A stretch of DNA of 64,000 bases from Metellina segmentata (taxonomy: Eukaryota > Arthropoda > Arachnida > Araneae > Tetragnathidae). Shown piece by piece: positions 48,001-60,900 of the stretch. The stretch lies in assembly GCA_947359465.1 (NCBI GenBank), contig OX375880.1:25372714-25436713 (forward strand), read 5' to 3'. Position 1 is the first letter of the stretch. Every line of letters starts with the position of its first letter. The notes under the pieces were generated by a model. That model made no database searches, was not told where the DNA came from, and saw only the letters and a list, made by a program, of their open reading frames with translations. The translations under genes and the position numbers were made by a program.

Positions 48001-49070
48001 TCCCATAGAAATCAACGTGCTGCCGAGCGCGGTGGGTGGGTGCAATGTCATTTCAAAGCTCCCAATCCAAGTTCTCAGGCGATGTAATTTCTAAGGGAAT
48101 GAAAGGTATTTATTTGATTGAGATGTGGGGAGGGTGTTTTGTGTGAAGTATTCCCATAGAAATTAACGTGCTGCCGAGCGCGGTGGGTGGGTGCAATGTC
48201 ATTTCAAAGCTCCCAATCCATGTTCTCAGGCGATGTAATTTCTAAGGGAATGAAAGGTATTTATTGGACTGAGATGTGGAGAGGGTGTTTTGTGTGAAGT
48301 ATTCCCATAGAAATTAACGTGCTGCCGAGCGCGGTGGGTGGGTGCAATGTCATTTCAAAGCTTCCAATCCAATTTCTCAGGCGATGTAATTTCTAAGGGT
48401 ATGAAAGGTATTTATTTGATTGAGATGTGGGGAGGGTGTTTTGTGTGAAGTATTCCCATAGAAATCAACGTGCTGCCGAGCGCGGTGGGTGGGTGCAATG
48501 TCATTTTAAAGCTCCCAATCCAAGTTCTCAGGCGATGTAATTTTTAAGGGAATGAAAGGTATTTATTTGAATGAGATGTGGGGAGGGTGTTTTGTGTGAA
48601 TTATTCCCATAGAAATTAACGTGCTGCCGAGCGCGGTGGGTGGGAGCAATGTCATTTCAAAGCTCCCAATCCAATTTCTCAGGCGATGTAATTTCTAAGG
48701 GAATGAAAGGTATTTATTTGATTGAGATGTGGGGAGGGTGTTTTGTGTGAAGTATTCCCATAGAAATCAACGTGCTGCCGAGCGCGGTGGGTGGGTGCAA
48801 TGTCATTTCAAAGCTTCCAATCCAATTTCTCAGGCGATGTAATTTCTAAGGGTATGAAAGGTATTTATTTGATTGAGATGTGGGGAGGGTGTTTTGTGTG
48901 AAGTATTCCCATAGAAATCAACGTGCTGCCGAGCGCGGTGGGTGGGTGCAATGTCATTTCAAAGCTCCCAATCCAAGTTCTCAGGCGATGTAATTTTTAA
49001 AGGAATGAAAGGTATTTATTTGATTGAGATGTGGGGAGGGTGTTTTGTGTGAATTATTCCCATAGAAATT
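45010..49070. repeat. Satellite stretch with overlapping partial duplications
   Basis: These are ordinary monomers, but different markers give different offsets. TTTTTAAAGAATG near 45377 and 46884 is 1507 bp apart, while CGTAATGGCGAG near 46056 and 47412 is 1356 bp apart. The block is therefore a mosaic of overlapping exchanges, not one clean higher-order unit. CGTAATGGCG occurs only here in the window. Confidence 0.6.
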
Positions 49071-52000
49071 AACGTGCTGCCGAGCGCGGTGGGTGGGTGC
49101 AATGTCATTTCAAAGCTCACAATCCAAGTTCTCAGGAATGTAATTTCTAAGGGAATGAAAGGTATTTATTAGACTGAGATGTGGAGAGGGTGTTTTGTGT
49201 GAAGTATTCCCATAGAAATTAACGTGCTGCCGAGCGCGGTGGGTGGGAGCAATGTCATTTCAAAGCTCCCAATCCAATTTCTCAGGCGATGTAATTTCTA
49301 AGGGAATGAAAGGTATTTATTTGATTGAGATGTGGGGAGGGTGTTTTGTGTGAAGTATTCCCATAGAAATCAACGTGCTGCCGAGCGCGGTGGGTGGGTG
49401 CAATGTCATTTCAAAGCTTCCAATCCAATTTCTCATCCGATGTAATTTCTAAGGGTATGAAAGGTATTTATTTGATTGAGATGTGGGGAGGGTGTTTTGT
49501 GTGAAGTATTCCCATAGAAATCAACGTGCTGCCGAGCGCGGTGGGTGGGTGCAATGTCATTTCAAAGCTCCCAATCCAAGTTCTCAGGCGATGTAATTTT
49601 TAAAGAATGAAAGGTATTTATTTGATTGAGATGTGGGGAGGGTGTTTTGTGTGAATTATTCCCATAGAAATTAACGTGCTGCCGAGCGCGGTGGGTGGGT
49701 GCAATGTCATTTCAAAGCTCACAATCCAAGTTCTCAGGAATGTAATTTCTAAGGGAATGAAAGGTATTTATTAGACTGAGATGTGGAGAGGGTGTTTTGT
49801 GTGAAGTATTCCCATAGAAATTAACGTGCTGCCGAGCGCGGTGGGTGGGAGCAATGTCATTTCAAAGCTCCCAATCCAATTTCTCAGGCGATGTAATTTC
49901 TAAGGGAATGAAAGGTATTTATTTGACTAAGATGTGGAGAGGGTGTTTTGTGTGAAGTATTCCCATAGAAATTAACGTGCTGCCGAGCGTGGTGGGTGGG
50001 TGCAATGTCATTTCAAAGCTTCCAATCCAATTTCTCAGGCGATGTAATTTCTAAGGGTATGAAAGGTATTTATTTGATTGAGATGTGGGGAGGGTGTTTT
50101 GTGTGAAGTATTCCCATAGAAATCAACGTGCTGCCGAGCGCGGTGGGTGGGTGCAATGTCATTTCAAAGCTCCCAATCCAAGTTCTCAGGCGATGTAATT
50201 TTTAAAGGAATGAAAGGTATTTATTTGATTGAGATGTGGGGAGGGTGTTTTGTGTGAATTATTCCCATAGAAATTAACGTGCTGCCGAGCGCGGTGGGTG
50301 GGTGCAATGTCATTTCATAGCTCACAATCCAAGTTCTCAGGAATGTAATTTCTAAGGGAATGAAAGGTATTTATTAGACTGAGATGTGGAGAGGGTGTTT
50401 TGTGTGAAGTATTCCCATAGAAATTAACGTGCTGCCGAGCGCGGTGGGTGGGAGCAATGTCATTTCAAAGCTCCCAATCCAATTTCTCAGGCGATGTAAT
50501 TTCTAAGGGAATGAAAGGTATTTATTTGATTGAGATGTGGGGAGGGTGTTTTGTGTGAAGTATTCCCATAGAAATCAACGTGCTGCCGAGCGCGGTGGGT
50601 GGGTGCAATGTCATTTCAAAGCTTCCAATCCAATTTCTCATCCGATGTAATTTCTAAGGGTATGAAAGGTATTTATTTGATTGAGATGTGGGGAGGGTGT
50701 TTTGTGTGAAGTATTCCCATAGAAATCAACGTGCTGCCGAGCGCGGTGGGTGGGTGCAATGTCATTTCAAAGCTCCCAATCCAAGTTCTCAGGCGATGTA
50801 ATTTTTAAAGAATGAAAGGTATTTATTTGATTGAGATGTGGGGAGGGTGTTTTGTGTGAATTATTCCCATAGAAATTAACGTGCTGCCGAGCGCGGTGGG
50901 TGGGTGCAATGTCATTTCAAAGCTCACAATCCAAGTTCTCAGGAATGTAATTTCTAAGGGAATGAAAGGTATTTATTAGACTGAGATGTGGAGAGGGTGT
51001 TTTGTGTGAAGTATTCCCATAGAAATTAACGTGCTGCCGAGCGCGGTGGGTGGGAGCAATGTCATTTCAAAGCTCCCAATCCAATTTCTCAGGCGATGTA
51101 ATTTCTAAGGGAATGAAAGGTATTTATTTGACTAAGATGTGGAGAGGGTGTTTTGTGTGAAGTATTCCCATAGAAATTAACGTGCTGCCGAGCGCGGTGG
51201 GTGGGTGCAATGTCATTTCAAAGCTTCCAATCCAATTTCTCAGGCGATGTAATTTCTAAGGGTATGAAAGGTATTTATTTGATTGAGATGTGGGGAGGGT
51301 GTTTTGTGTGAAGTATTCCCATAGAAATCAACGTGCTGCCGAGCGCGGTGGGTGGGTGCAATGTCATTTTAAAGCTCCCAATCCAAGTTCTCAGGCGATG
51401 TAATTTTTAAGGGAATGAAAGGTATTTATTTGATTGAGATGTGGGGAGGGTGTTTTGTGTGAATTATTCCCATAGAAATTAACGTGCTGCCGAGCGCGGT
51501 GGGTGGGTGCAATGTCATTTCATAGCTCACAATCCAAGTTCTCAGGAATGTAATTTCTAAGGGAATGAAAGGTATTTATTAGACTGAGATGTGGAGAGGG
51601 TGTTTTGTGTGAAGTATTCCCATAGAAATTAACGTGCTGCCGAGCGCGGTGGGTGGGAGCAATGTCATTTCAAAGCTCCCAATCCAATTTCTCAGGCGAT
51701 GTAATTTCTAAGGGAATGAAAGGTATTTATTTGATTGAGATGTGGGGAGGGTGTTTTGTGTGAAGTATTCCCATAGAAATCAACGTGCTGCCGAGCGCGG
51801 TGGGTGGGTGCAATGTCATTTCAAAGCTTCCAATCCAATTTCTCATCCGATGTAATTTCTAAGGGTATGAAAGGTATTTATTTGATTGAGATGTGGGGAG
51901 GGTGTTTTGTGTGAAGTATTCCCATAGAAATCAACGTGCTGCCGAGCGCGGTGGGTGGGTGCAATGTCATTTCAAAGCTCCCAATCCAAGTTCTCAGGCG

Positions 52001-52690
52001 ATGTAATTTTTAAAGAATGAAAGGTATTTATTTGATTGAGATGTGGGGAGGGTGTTTTGTGTGAATTATTCCCATAGAAATTAACGTGCTGCCGAGCGCG
52101 GTGGGTGGGTGCAATGTCATTTCAAAGCTCACAATCCAAGTTCTCAGGAATGTAATTTCTAAGGGAATGAAAGGTATTTATTAGACTGAGATGTGGAGAG
52201 GGTGTTTTGTGTGAAGTATTCCCATAGAAATTAACGTGCTGCCGAGCGCGGTGGGTGGGAGCAATGTCATTTCAAAGCTCCCAATCCAATTTCTCAGGCG
52301 ATGTAATTTCTAAGGGAATGAAAGGTATTTATTTGACTAAGATGTGGAGAGGGTGTTTTGTGTGAAGTATTCCCATAGAAATTAACGTGCTGCCGAGCGC
52401 GGTGGGTGGGTGCAATGTCATTTCAAAGCTTCCAATCCAATTTCTCAGGCGATGTAATTTCTAAGGGTATGAAAGGTATTTATTTGATTGAGATGTGGGG
52501 AGGGTGTTTTGTGTGAAGTATTCCCATAGAAATCAACGTGCTGCCGAGCGCGGTGGGTGGGTGCAATGTCATTTTAAAGCTCCCAATCCAAGTTCTCAGG
52601 CGATGTAATTTTTAAGGGAATGAAAGGTATTTATTTGATTGAGATGTGGGGAGGGTGTTTTGTGTGAATTATTCCCATAGAAATTAACGT
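49070..52690. repeat. Higher-order repeat: 8-mer (1205 bp) in three tandem copies
   Basis: The rare marker CTCATCCGATG occurs only at 49432, 50637 and 51842, spacings of exactly 1205 bp. The unit is eight monomers, three of them 150 bp long (one TTTTTAAAGAATG and two CAGGAATGTAAT), which accounts for 1208 minus 3. CATTTTAAAG at 51365 and 52570 and CATTTCATAGCTC near 50313 and 51518 mark relations between particular copies. This is the clearest multi-copy higher-order block in the window. Copy boundaries are approximate. Confidence 0.85.
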
Positions 52691-54620
52691 GCTGCCGAGC
52701 GCGGTGGGTGGGAGCAATGTCATTTCAAAGCTCACAATCCAAGTTCTCAGGCGATGTAATTTCAAAGGGAATGAAAGGTATTTATTAGACTGAGATGTGG
52801 AGAGGGTGTTTTGTGTGAAGTATTCCCATAGAAATTAACGTGCTGCCGAGCGCGGTGGGTGGGTGCAATGTCATTTCAAAGCTCCCAATCCAATTTCTCA
52901 GGCGATGTAATTTCTAAGGGAATGAAAGGTATTTATTTGATTGAGATGTGGGGAGGGTGTTTTGTGTGAAGTATTCCCATAGAAATTAACGTGCTGCCGA
53001 GCGCGGTGGGTGGGAGCAATGTCATTTCAAAGCTCCCAATCCAATTTCTCAGGCGATGTAATTTCTAAGGGAATGAAAGGTATTTATTTGATTGAGATGT
53101 GGGGAGGGTGTTTTGTGTGAAGTATTCCCATAGAAATCAACGTGCTGCCGAGCGCGGTGGGTGGGTGCAATGTCATTTCAAAGCTCCCAATCCAAGTTCT
53201 CAGGCGATGTTATTTTTAAAGGAATGAAAGGTATTTATTTGATTGAGATGTGGGGAGGGTGTTTTGTGTGAATTATTCCCATAGAAATTAACGTGCTGCC
53301 GAGCGCGGTGGGTGGGTGCAATGTCATTTCAAAGCTCACAATCCAAGTTCTCAGGAATGTAATTTCTAAGGGAATGAAAGGTATTTATTAGACTGAGATG
53401 TGGAGAGGGTGTTTTGTGTGAAGTATTCCCATAGAAATTAACGTGCTGCCGAGCGCGGTGGGTGGGAGCAATGTCATTTCAAAGCTCCCAATCCAATTTC
53501 TCAGACGATGTAATTTCTAAGGGAATGAAAGGTATTTATTTGACTAAGATGTGGAGAGGGTGTTTTGTGTGAAGTATTCCCATAGAAATTATAGTGCTGC
53601 CGAGCGCGGTGGGTGGGAGCAATGGCATTTCAAAGCTCCCAATCCAATTTCTCTGGCGATGTAATTTCTAAGGGAATGAAAGGTATTTATTTGATTGAGA
53701 TGTGGGGAGGGTGTTTTGTGTGAAGTATTCCCATAGAAATCAACGTGCTGCCGAGCGCGGTGGGTGGGTGCAATGTCATTTCAAAGCTCCCAATCCAATA
53801 TCTCAGGCGATGTAATTTCTAAGGGAATGAAAGGTATTTATTTGATTGAGATGTGGGGAGGGTGTTTTGTGTGAAGTATTCCCATAGAAATTAACGTGCT
53901 GCCGAGCGCGGTGGGTGGGTGCAATGTCATTTCAAAGCTCCCAATCCAAGTTCTCAGGCGATGTAATTTCTAAGGGAATGAAAGGTATTTATTTGATTGA
54001 GATGTGGGGAGGGTGTTTTGTGTGATGTATTCCCATAGAAATTAACGTGCTGCCGAGCGCGGTTGGTTGGTGCAATGTCATTTCAAAGCTCCCAATCCAA
54101 GTTCTATGGCGATGTAATTTCTAAGGGAATGAAAGGTATTTATTAGACTGAGATGTGGAGAGGGTGTTTTGTGTGAAGTATTCCCATAGAAATTAACGTG
54201 CTGCCAAGCGCGGTGGGTGGGAGCAATTTCATTTCAAAGCTCCCAATCCAATTTCTCAGGCGATGTAATTACTAAGGGAATGAAAGTTATTTATTTGATT
54301 GAGATGTGGGGAGGGTGTTTTGTGTGAAGTATTCCCATACAAATTAACGTGCTGCCGAGCGCGGTGCGTGGGTGCAATGTCATTTCAAAGCTCCCAATCC
54401 AAGTTCTCAGGCGATGTAATTTCTAAGGGAATGAAATGTATTTATTTGACTGAGATGTGGAGAGGGTGTTTTGTGTGAAGTATTCCCATAGAAATTAACG
54501 TGCTGCCGAGCGCGGTGGGTGGGAGCAATGTCATTTCAAAGCTCCTAATCCAAGTTCTCAGGCGATGTAATTTCTAAGGGAATGAAAGGTATTTATTTGA
54601 TTGAGATGTGGGGAGGGTGT
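52690..54620. repeat. Satellite stretch with private variants, no clear higher-order unit
   Basis: About 13 monomers with several private substitutions occur here: ATTATAGTGCTG near 53588, CAATTTCATTTC near 54225, TAATTACTAAGG near 54268, CCATACAAATT near 54336 and GCGGTGCGTGGG near 54360. The last CAGGAATGTAAT monomer of the window lies near 53353. The stretch separates the 8-mer block from the 9-mer block and looks less homogenised than both. Confidence 0.55.
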
Positions 54621-57337
54621 TTTGTGTGAATTATTCCCATAGAAATTAACGTGCTGCCGAGCGCGGTGGGTGGGTGCAATGTCATTTCAAAGCTCACAAT
54701 CCAAGTTCTCAGGCGATGTAATTTCTAAGGGAATGAAAGGTATTTATTAGACTGAGATGTGGGGAGGGTGTTTTGTGTGATGTATTCCCATAGAAATTAA
54801 CGTGCTGCCGAGCGCGGTTTGTGGGTGCAATGTCATTTCAAAGCTCCCAATCCAATTTCTCAGGCGATGTAATTTCTAAGGGAATGAAAGGTATTTATTT
54901 GATTGAGATGTGGGGAGGGTGTTTTGTGTGAAGTATTCCCATAGAAATCAACGTGCTGCCGAGCGCGGTGGGTGGGTGCAATGTCATTTCAAAGCTTCCA
55001 ATCCAATTTCTCAGGCGATGTAATTTCTAAGGGTATGAAAGGTATTTATTTGATTGAGATGTGGGGAGGGTGTTTCGTGTGAAGTATTCCCATAGAAATC
55101 AACGTAATGCCGAGCGAGGTGGGTGGGTGCAATGTCATTTCAAAGCTCCCAATCCAAGTTCTCAGGCGATGTAATTTTTAAGGGAATGAAAGGTATTTAT
55201 TAGACTGAGATGTGGGGAGAGTGTTTTGTGTGAAGTATTCCCATAGAAATCAACGTAATGCCGAGCGCGGTGGGTGGGAGCAATGTCATTTCAAAGCTCC
55301 CAATCCAATTTCTCAGGCGATGTAATTTCTAAGGGAATGAAAGGTATTTATTTGACTGAGATGTGGAGAGGATGTTTTGTGTGAAGTATTCCCATAAAAA
55401 TTAACGTGCTTCCGAGCGCGGTGGGTGGGAGCAATGGCATTTCAAAGCTCCCAATCCAATTTCTCTGGCGATGTAATTTCTAAGGGAATGAAAGGTATTT
55501 ATTTGATTGAGATGTGGGGAGGGTGTTTTGTGTGAAGTATTCCCATAGAAATCAACGTGCTGCCGAGCGCGGTGGGTGGGTGCAATGTCATTTCAAAGCT
55601 CCCAAACCAATATCTCAGGCGATGTAATTTCTAAGGGAATGAAAGGTATTTCTTTTATTTAGATGTGGGGAGGTAGTTTTGTGTGAAGTATTCCCATAGA
55701 AATCAACGTGCTGCCGAGCGCGGTGGGTGGGTGCAATGTCATTTCAAAGCTCCCAATCCAAGTTCTCAGGCGATGTAATTTCTAAGGGAATGAAAGGTAT
55801 TTATTTGATTGAGATGTGGGGAGGGTGTTTTGTGTGAAGTATTCCCATAGAAATTAACGTGCTGCCGAGCGCGGTGGGTGGGTGCAATGTCATTTCAAAG
55901 CTCCCAATCCATGTTCTCAGGCGATGTAATTTCTAAGGGAATGAAAGGTATTTATTTGATTGAGATGTGGGGAGGGTGTTTTGTGTGAATTATTCCCATA
56001 GAAATTAACGTGCTGCCGAGCGCGGTGGGTGGGTGCAATGTCATTTCAAAGCTCACAATCCAAGTTCTCAGGCGATGTAATTTCTAAGGGAATGAAAGGT
56101 ATTTATTAGACTGAGATGTGGGGAGGGTGTTTTGTGTGATGTATTCCCATAGAAATTAACGTGCTGCCGAGCGCGGTTTGTGGGTGCAATGTCATTTCAA
56201 AGCTCCCAATCCAATTTCTCAGGCGATGTAATTTCTAAGGGAATGAAAGGTATTTATTTGATTGAGATGTGGGGAGGGTGTTTTGTGTGAAGTATTCCCA
56301 TAGAAATCAACGTGCTGCCGAGCGCGGTGGGTGGGTGCAATGTCATTTCAAAGCTTCCAATCCAATTTCTCAGGCGATGTAATTTCTAAGGGTATGAAAG
56401 GTATTTATTTGATTGAGATGTGGGGAGGGTGTTTCGTGTGAAGTATTCCCATAGAAATCAACGTAATGCCGAGCGAGGTGGGTGGGTGCAATGTCATTTC
56501 AAAGCTCCCAATCCAAGTTCTCAGGCGATGTAATTTTTAAGGGAATGAAAGGTATTTATTAGACTGAGATGTGGGGAGAGTGTTTTGTGTGAAGTATTCC
56601 CATAGAAATCAACGTAATGCCGAGCGCGGTGGGTGGGAGCAATGTCATTTCAAAGCTCCCAATCCAATTTCTCAGGCGATGTAATTTCTAAGGGAATGAA
56701 AGGTATTTATTTGACTGAGATGTGGAGAGGATGTTTTGTGTGAAGTATTCCCATAAAAATTAACGTGCTTCCGAGCGCGGTGGGTGGGAGCAATGGCATT
56801 TCAAAGCTCCCAATCCAATTTCTCTGGCGATGTAATTTCTAAGGGAATGAAAGGTATTTATTTGATTGAGATGTGGGGAGGGTGTTTTGTGTGAAGTATT
56901 CCCATAGAAATCAACGTGCTGCCGAGCGCGGTGGGTGGGTGCAATGTCATTTCAAAGCTCCCAAACCAATATCTCAGGCGATGTAATTTCTAAGGGAATG
57001 AAAGGTATTTCTTTTATTTAGATGTGGGGAGGTAGTTTTGTGTGAAGTATTCCCATAGAAATCAACGTGCTGCCGAGCGCGGTGGGTGGGTGCAATGTCA
57101 TTTCAAAGCTCCCAATCCAAGTTCTCAGGCGATGTAATTTCTAAGGGAATGAAAGGTATTTATTTGATTGAGATGTGGGGAGGGTGTTTTGTGTGAAGTA
57201 TTCCCATAGAAATTAACGTGCTGCCGAGCGCGGTGGGTGGGTGCAATGTCATTTCAAAGCTCCCAATCCATGTTCTCAGGCGATGTAATTTCTAAGGGAA
57301 TGAAAGGTATTTATTTGATTGAGATGTGGGGAGGGTG
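54620..57337. repeat. Higher-order repeat: 9-mer (1359 bp) tandem duplication
   Basis: About 54620-55978 and 55979-57337 are adjacent copies with offset 1359 bp (9 x 151). GCGCGGTTTGTGGG at 54812 and 56171 occurs only in these two places. GAGCGAGGTGGG near 55114 and 56473, and GTATTTCTTTTATTT near 55646 and 57005, are further shared markers. The copies look nearly identical, so the duplication is probably recent. Confidence 0.85.
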
Positions 57338-58499
57338 TTTTGTGTGAAGTATTCCCATAGAAATCAACGTGCTGCCGAGCGCGGTGGGTGGGTGCAATGT
57401 CATTTCAAAGCTTCCAATCCAATTTCTCAGGCGATGTAATTTCTAAGGGTATGAAAGGTATTTATTTGATTGAGATGTGGGGAGGGTGTTTCGTGTGAAG
57501 TATTCCCATAGAAATCAACGTAATGCCGAGCGCGGTGGGTGGGTGCAATGTCATTTCAAAGCTCCCAATCCAAGTTCTCAGGCGATGTAATTTTTAAGGG
57601 AATGAAAGGTATTTATTAGACTGAGATTTGGGGAGGGTGTTTTGTGTGAAGTATTCCCATAGAAATCAACGTGCTGCCGAGCGCGGTGGGTGGGTGCAAT
57701 GTCATTTCAAAGCTCCCAAACCAATATCTCAGGCGATGTAATTTCTAAGGGAATGAAAGGTATTTATTTTATTTAGATGTGGGGAGGTAGTTTTGTGTGA
57801 AGTATTCCCATAGAAATCAACGTGCTGCCGAGCGCGGTGGGTGGGTGCAATGTCATTTCAAAGCTCCCAATCCAAGTTCTCAGGCGATGTAATTTCTAAG
57901 GGAATGAAAGGTATTTATTTGATTGAGATGTGGGGAGGGTGTTTTGTGTGAATTATTCCCATAGAAATTAACGTGCTGCCGAGCGCGGTGGGTGGGTGCA
58001 ATGTCATTTCAAAGCTCACAATCCAAGTTCTCAGGCGATGTAATTTCTAAGGGAATGAAAGGTATTTATTAGACTGAGATGTGGGGAGGGTGTTTTGTGT
58101 GAATTATTCCCATAGAAATCAACGTGCTGCCGAGCGCGGTGGGTGGGTGCAATGTCATTTCAAAGCTTCCAATCCAATTTCTCAGGCGATGTTATTTCTA
58201 AGGGTATGAAAGGTATTTATTTGATTGAGATGTGGGGAGGGTGTTTCGTGTGAAGTATTCCCATAGAAATCAACGTAATGCCGAGCGCGGTGGGTGGGTG
58301 CAATGTCATTTCAAAGCTCCCAATCCAAGTTCTCAGGCGATGTAATTTTTAAGGGAATGAAAGGTATTTATTAGACTGAGATGTGGGGAGGGTGTTTTGT
58401 GTGAAGTATTCCCATAGAAATTAACGTGCTGCCGAGCGCGGTGGGTGGGAGCAATATCATTTCAAAGCTCCCAATCCAATTTCTCAGGCGATGTAATTT

Positions 58500-60900
58500 C
58501 TAAGGGAATGAAAGGTATTTATTTGACTGAGATGTGGGGAGGGTGTTTTGTGTGAAGTATTCCCATAAAAATTAACGTGCTTCCGAGCGCGGTGGGTGGG
58601 AGCAATGGCATTTCAAAGCTCCCAATCCAATTTCCTTGGCGATGTAATTTCTAAGGGAATGAAAGGTATTTATTTGATTGAGATGTGGGGAGGGTGTTTT
58701 GTGTGAAGTATTCCCATAGAAATCAACGTGCTGCCGAGCGCGGTGGGTGGGTGCAATGTCATTTCAAAGCTCCCAAACCAATATCTCAGGCGATGTAATT
58801 TCTAAGGGAATGAAAGGTATTTATTTTATTTAGATGTGGGGAGGTAGTTTTGTGTGAAGTATTCCCATAGAAATCAACGTGCTGCCGAGCGCGGTGGGTG
58901 GGTGCAATGTCATTTCAAAGCTCCCATTCCAAGTTCTCAGGCGATGTAATTTCTAAGGGAATGAAAGGTATTTATTTGATTGAGATGTGGGGAGGGTGTT
59001 TTGTGTGAAGTATTCCCATAGAAATTAACGTGCTGCCGAGCGCGGTGGGTGGGTGCAATGTCATTTCAAAGCTCCCAATCCATGTTCTCAGGCGATGTAA
59101 TTTCTAAGGGAATGAAAGGTATTTATTAGACTGAGATGTGGAGAGGGTGTTTTGTGTGAAGTATTCCCATAGAAATTAACGTGCTGCCGAGCGCGGTGGG
59201 TGGGAGCAATGTCATTTCAAAGCTCCCAATCCAATTTCTCAGGCGATGTAATTTCTAAGGGAATGAAAGGTATTTATTTGATTGAGATGTGGGGAGGGTG
59301 TTTTGTGTGAAGTATTCCCATAGAAATTAACGTGCTGCCGAGCGCGGTGGGTGGGAGCAATGTCATTTCAAAGCTCCCAATCCAAGTTCTCAGGCGATGT
59401 AATTTCTAAGGGAATGAAAGGTATTTATTTGATTGAGATGTGGGGAGGGTGTTTTGTGTGATGTATTCCCATAGAAATTAACGTGCTGCCGAGCGCGGTG
59501 GGTTGGTGCAATGTCATTTCAAAGCTCCAAATCCAAGTTCTATGGCGATGTAATTTCTAAGGGAATGAAAGGTATTTATTTGATTGAGATGTGGGGAGGG
59601 TGTTTTGTGTGATGTATTCCCATAGAAATTAACGTGCTGCCGAGCGCGGTGGGTGGGAGAAATGTCATTTCAAAGCTCCCAATCCAATTTCTCAGGCGAT
59701 GTAATTTCTAAGGGAATGAAAGGTATTTATTTGACTGAGATGTGGAGAGGGTGTTTTGTGTGAAGTATTCCCATAAAAATTAACGTGCTTCCGAGCGCGG
59801 TGGGTGGGAGCAATAGCATTTCAAAGCTCCCAATCCAATTTCCTTGGCGATGTAATTTCTAAGGGAATGAAAGGTATTTATTTGATTGAGATGTGGGGAG
59901 GGTGTTTTGTGTGAAGTATTCCCATAGAAATCAACGTGCTGCCGAGCGCGGTGGGTGGGTGCAATGTCATTTCAAAGCTCCCAAACCAATATCTCAGGCG
60001 ATGTAATTTCTAAGGGAATGAAAGGTATTTATTTTATTTAGATGTGGGGAGGTAGTTTTGTGTGAAGTATTCCCATAGAAATCAACGTGCTGCCGAGCGC
60101 GGTGGGTGGGTGCAATGTCATTTCAAAGCTCCCATTCCAAGTTCTCAGGCGATGTAATTTCTAAGGGAATGAAAGGTATTTATTTGATTGAGATGTGGGG
60201 AGGGTGTTTTGTGTGAAGTATTCCCATAGAAATTAACGTGCTGCCGAGCGCGGTGGGTGGGTGCAATGTCATTTCAAAGCTCCCAATCCATGTTCTCAGG
60301 CGATGTAATTTCTAAGGGAATGAAAGGTATTTATTAGACTGAGATGTGGAGAGGGTGTTTTGTGTGAAGTATTCCCATAGAAATTAACGTGCTGCCGAGC
60401 GCGGTGGGTGGGAGCAATGTCATTTCAAAGCTCCCAATCCAATTTCTCAGGCGATGTAATTTCTAAGGGAATGAAAGGTATTTATTTGATTGAGATGTGG
60501 GGAGGGTGTTTTGTGTGAAGTATTCCCATAGAAATTAACGTGCTGCCGAGCGCGGTGGGTGGGAGCAATGTCATTTCAAAGCTCCCAATCCAAGTTCTCA
60601 GGCGATGTAATTTCTAAGGGAATGAAAGGTATTTATTTGATTGAGATGTGGGGAGGGTGTTTTGTGTGATGTATTCCCATAGAAATTAACGTGCTGCCGA
60701 GCGCGGTGGGTTGGTGCAATGTCATTTCAAAGCTCCAAATCCAAGTTCTATGGCGATGTAATTTCTAAGGGAATGAAAGGTATTTATTTGATTGATATGT
60801 GGGGAGGGTGTTTTGTGTGATGTATTCCCATAGAAATTAACGTGCTGCCGAGCGCGGTGGGTGGGAGCAATGTCATTTCAAAGCTCCCAATCCAATTTCT
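58500..60900. repeat. Higher-order repeat: 8-mer (1208 bp) duplication
   Basis: About 58500-59690 recurs at about 59708-60900 with offset 1208 bp (8 x 151). Checked markers are TTTCCTTGG at 58631 and 59839, CCCATTCCAAG at 58923 and 60131, and CTCCAAATCC at 59525 and 60733. A few private differences exist (CAATGGCATT versus CAATAGCATT). Confidence 0.8.
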
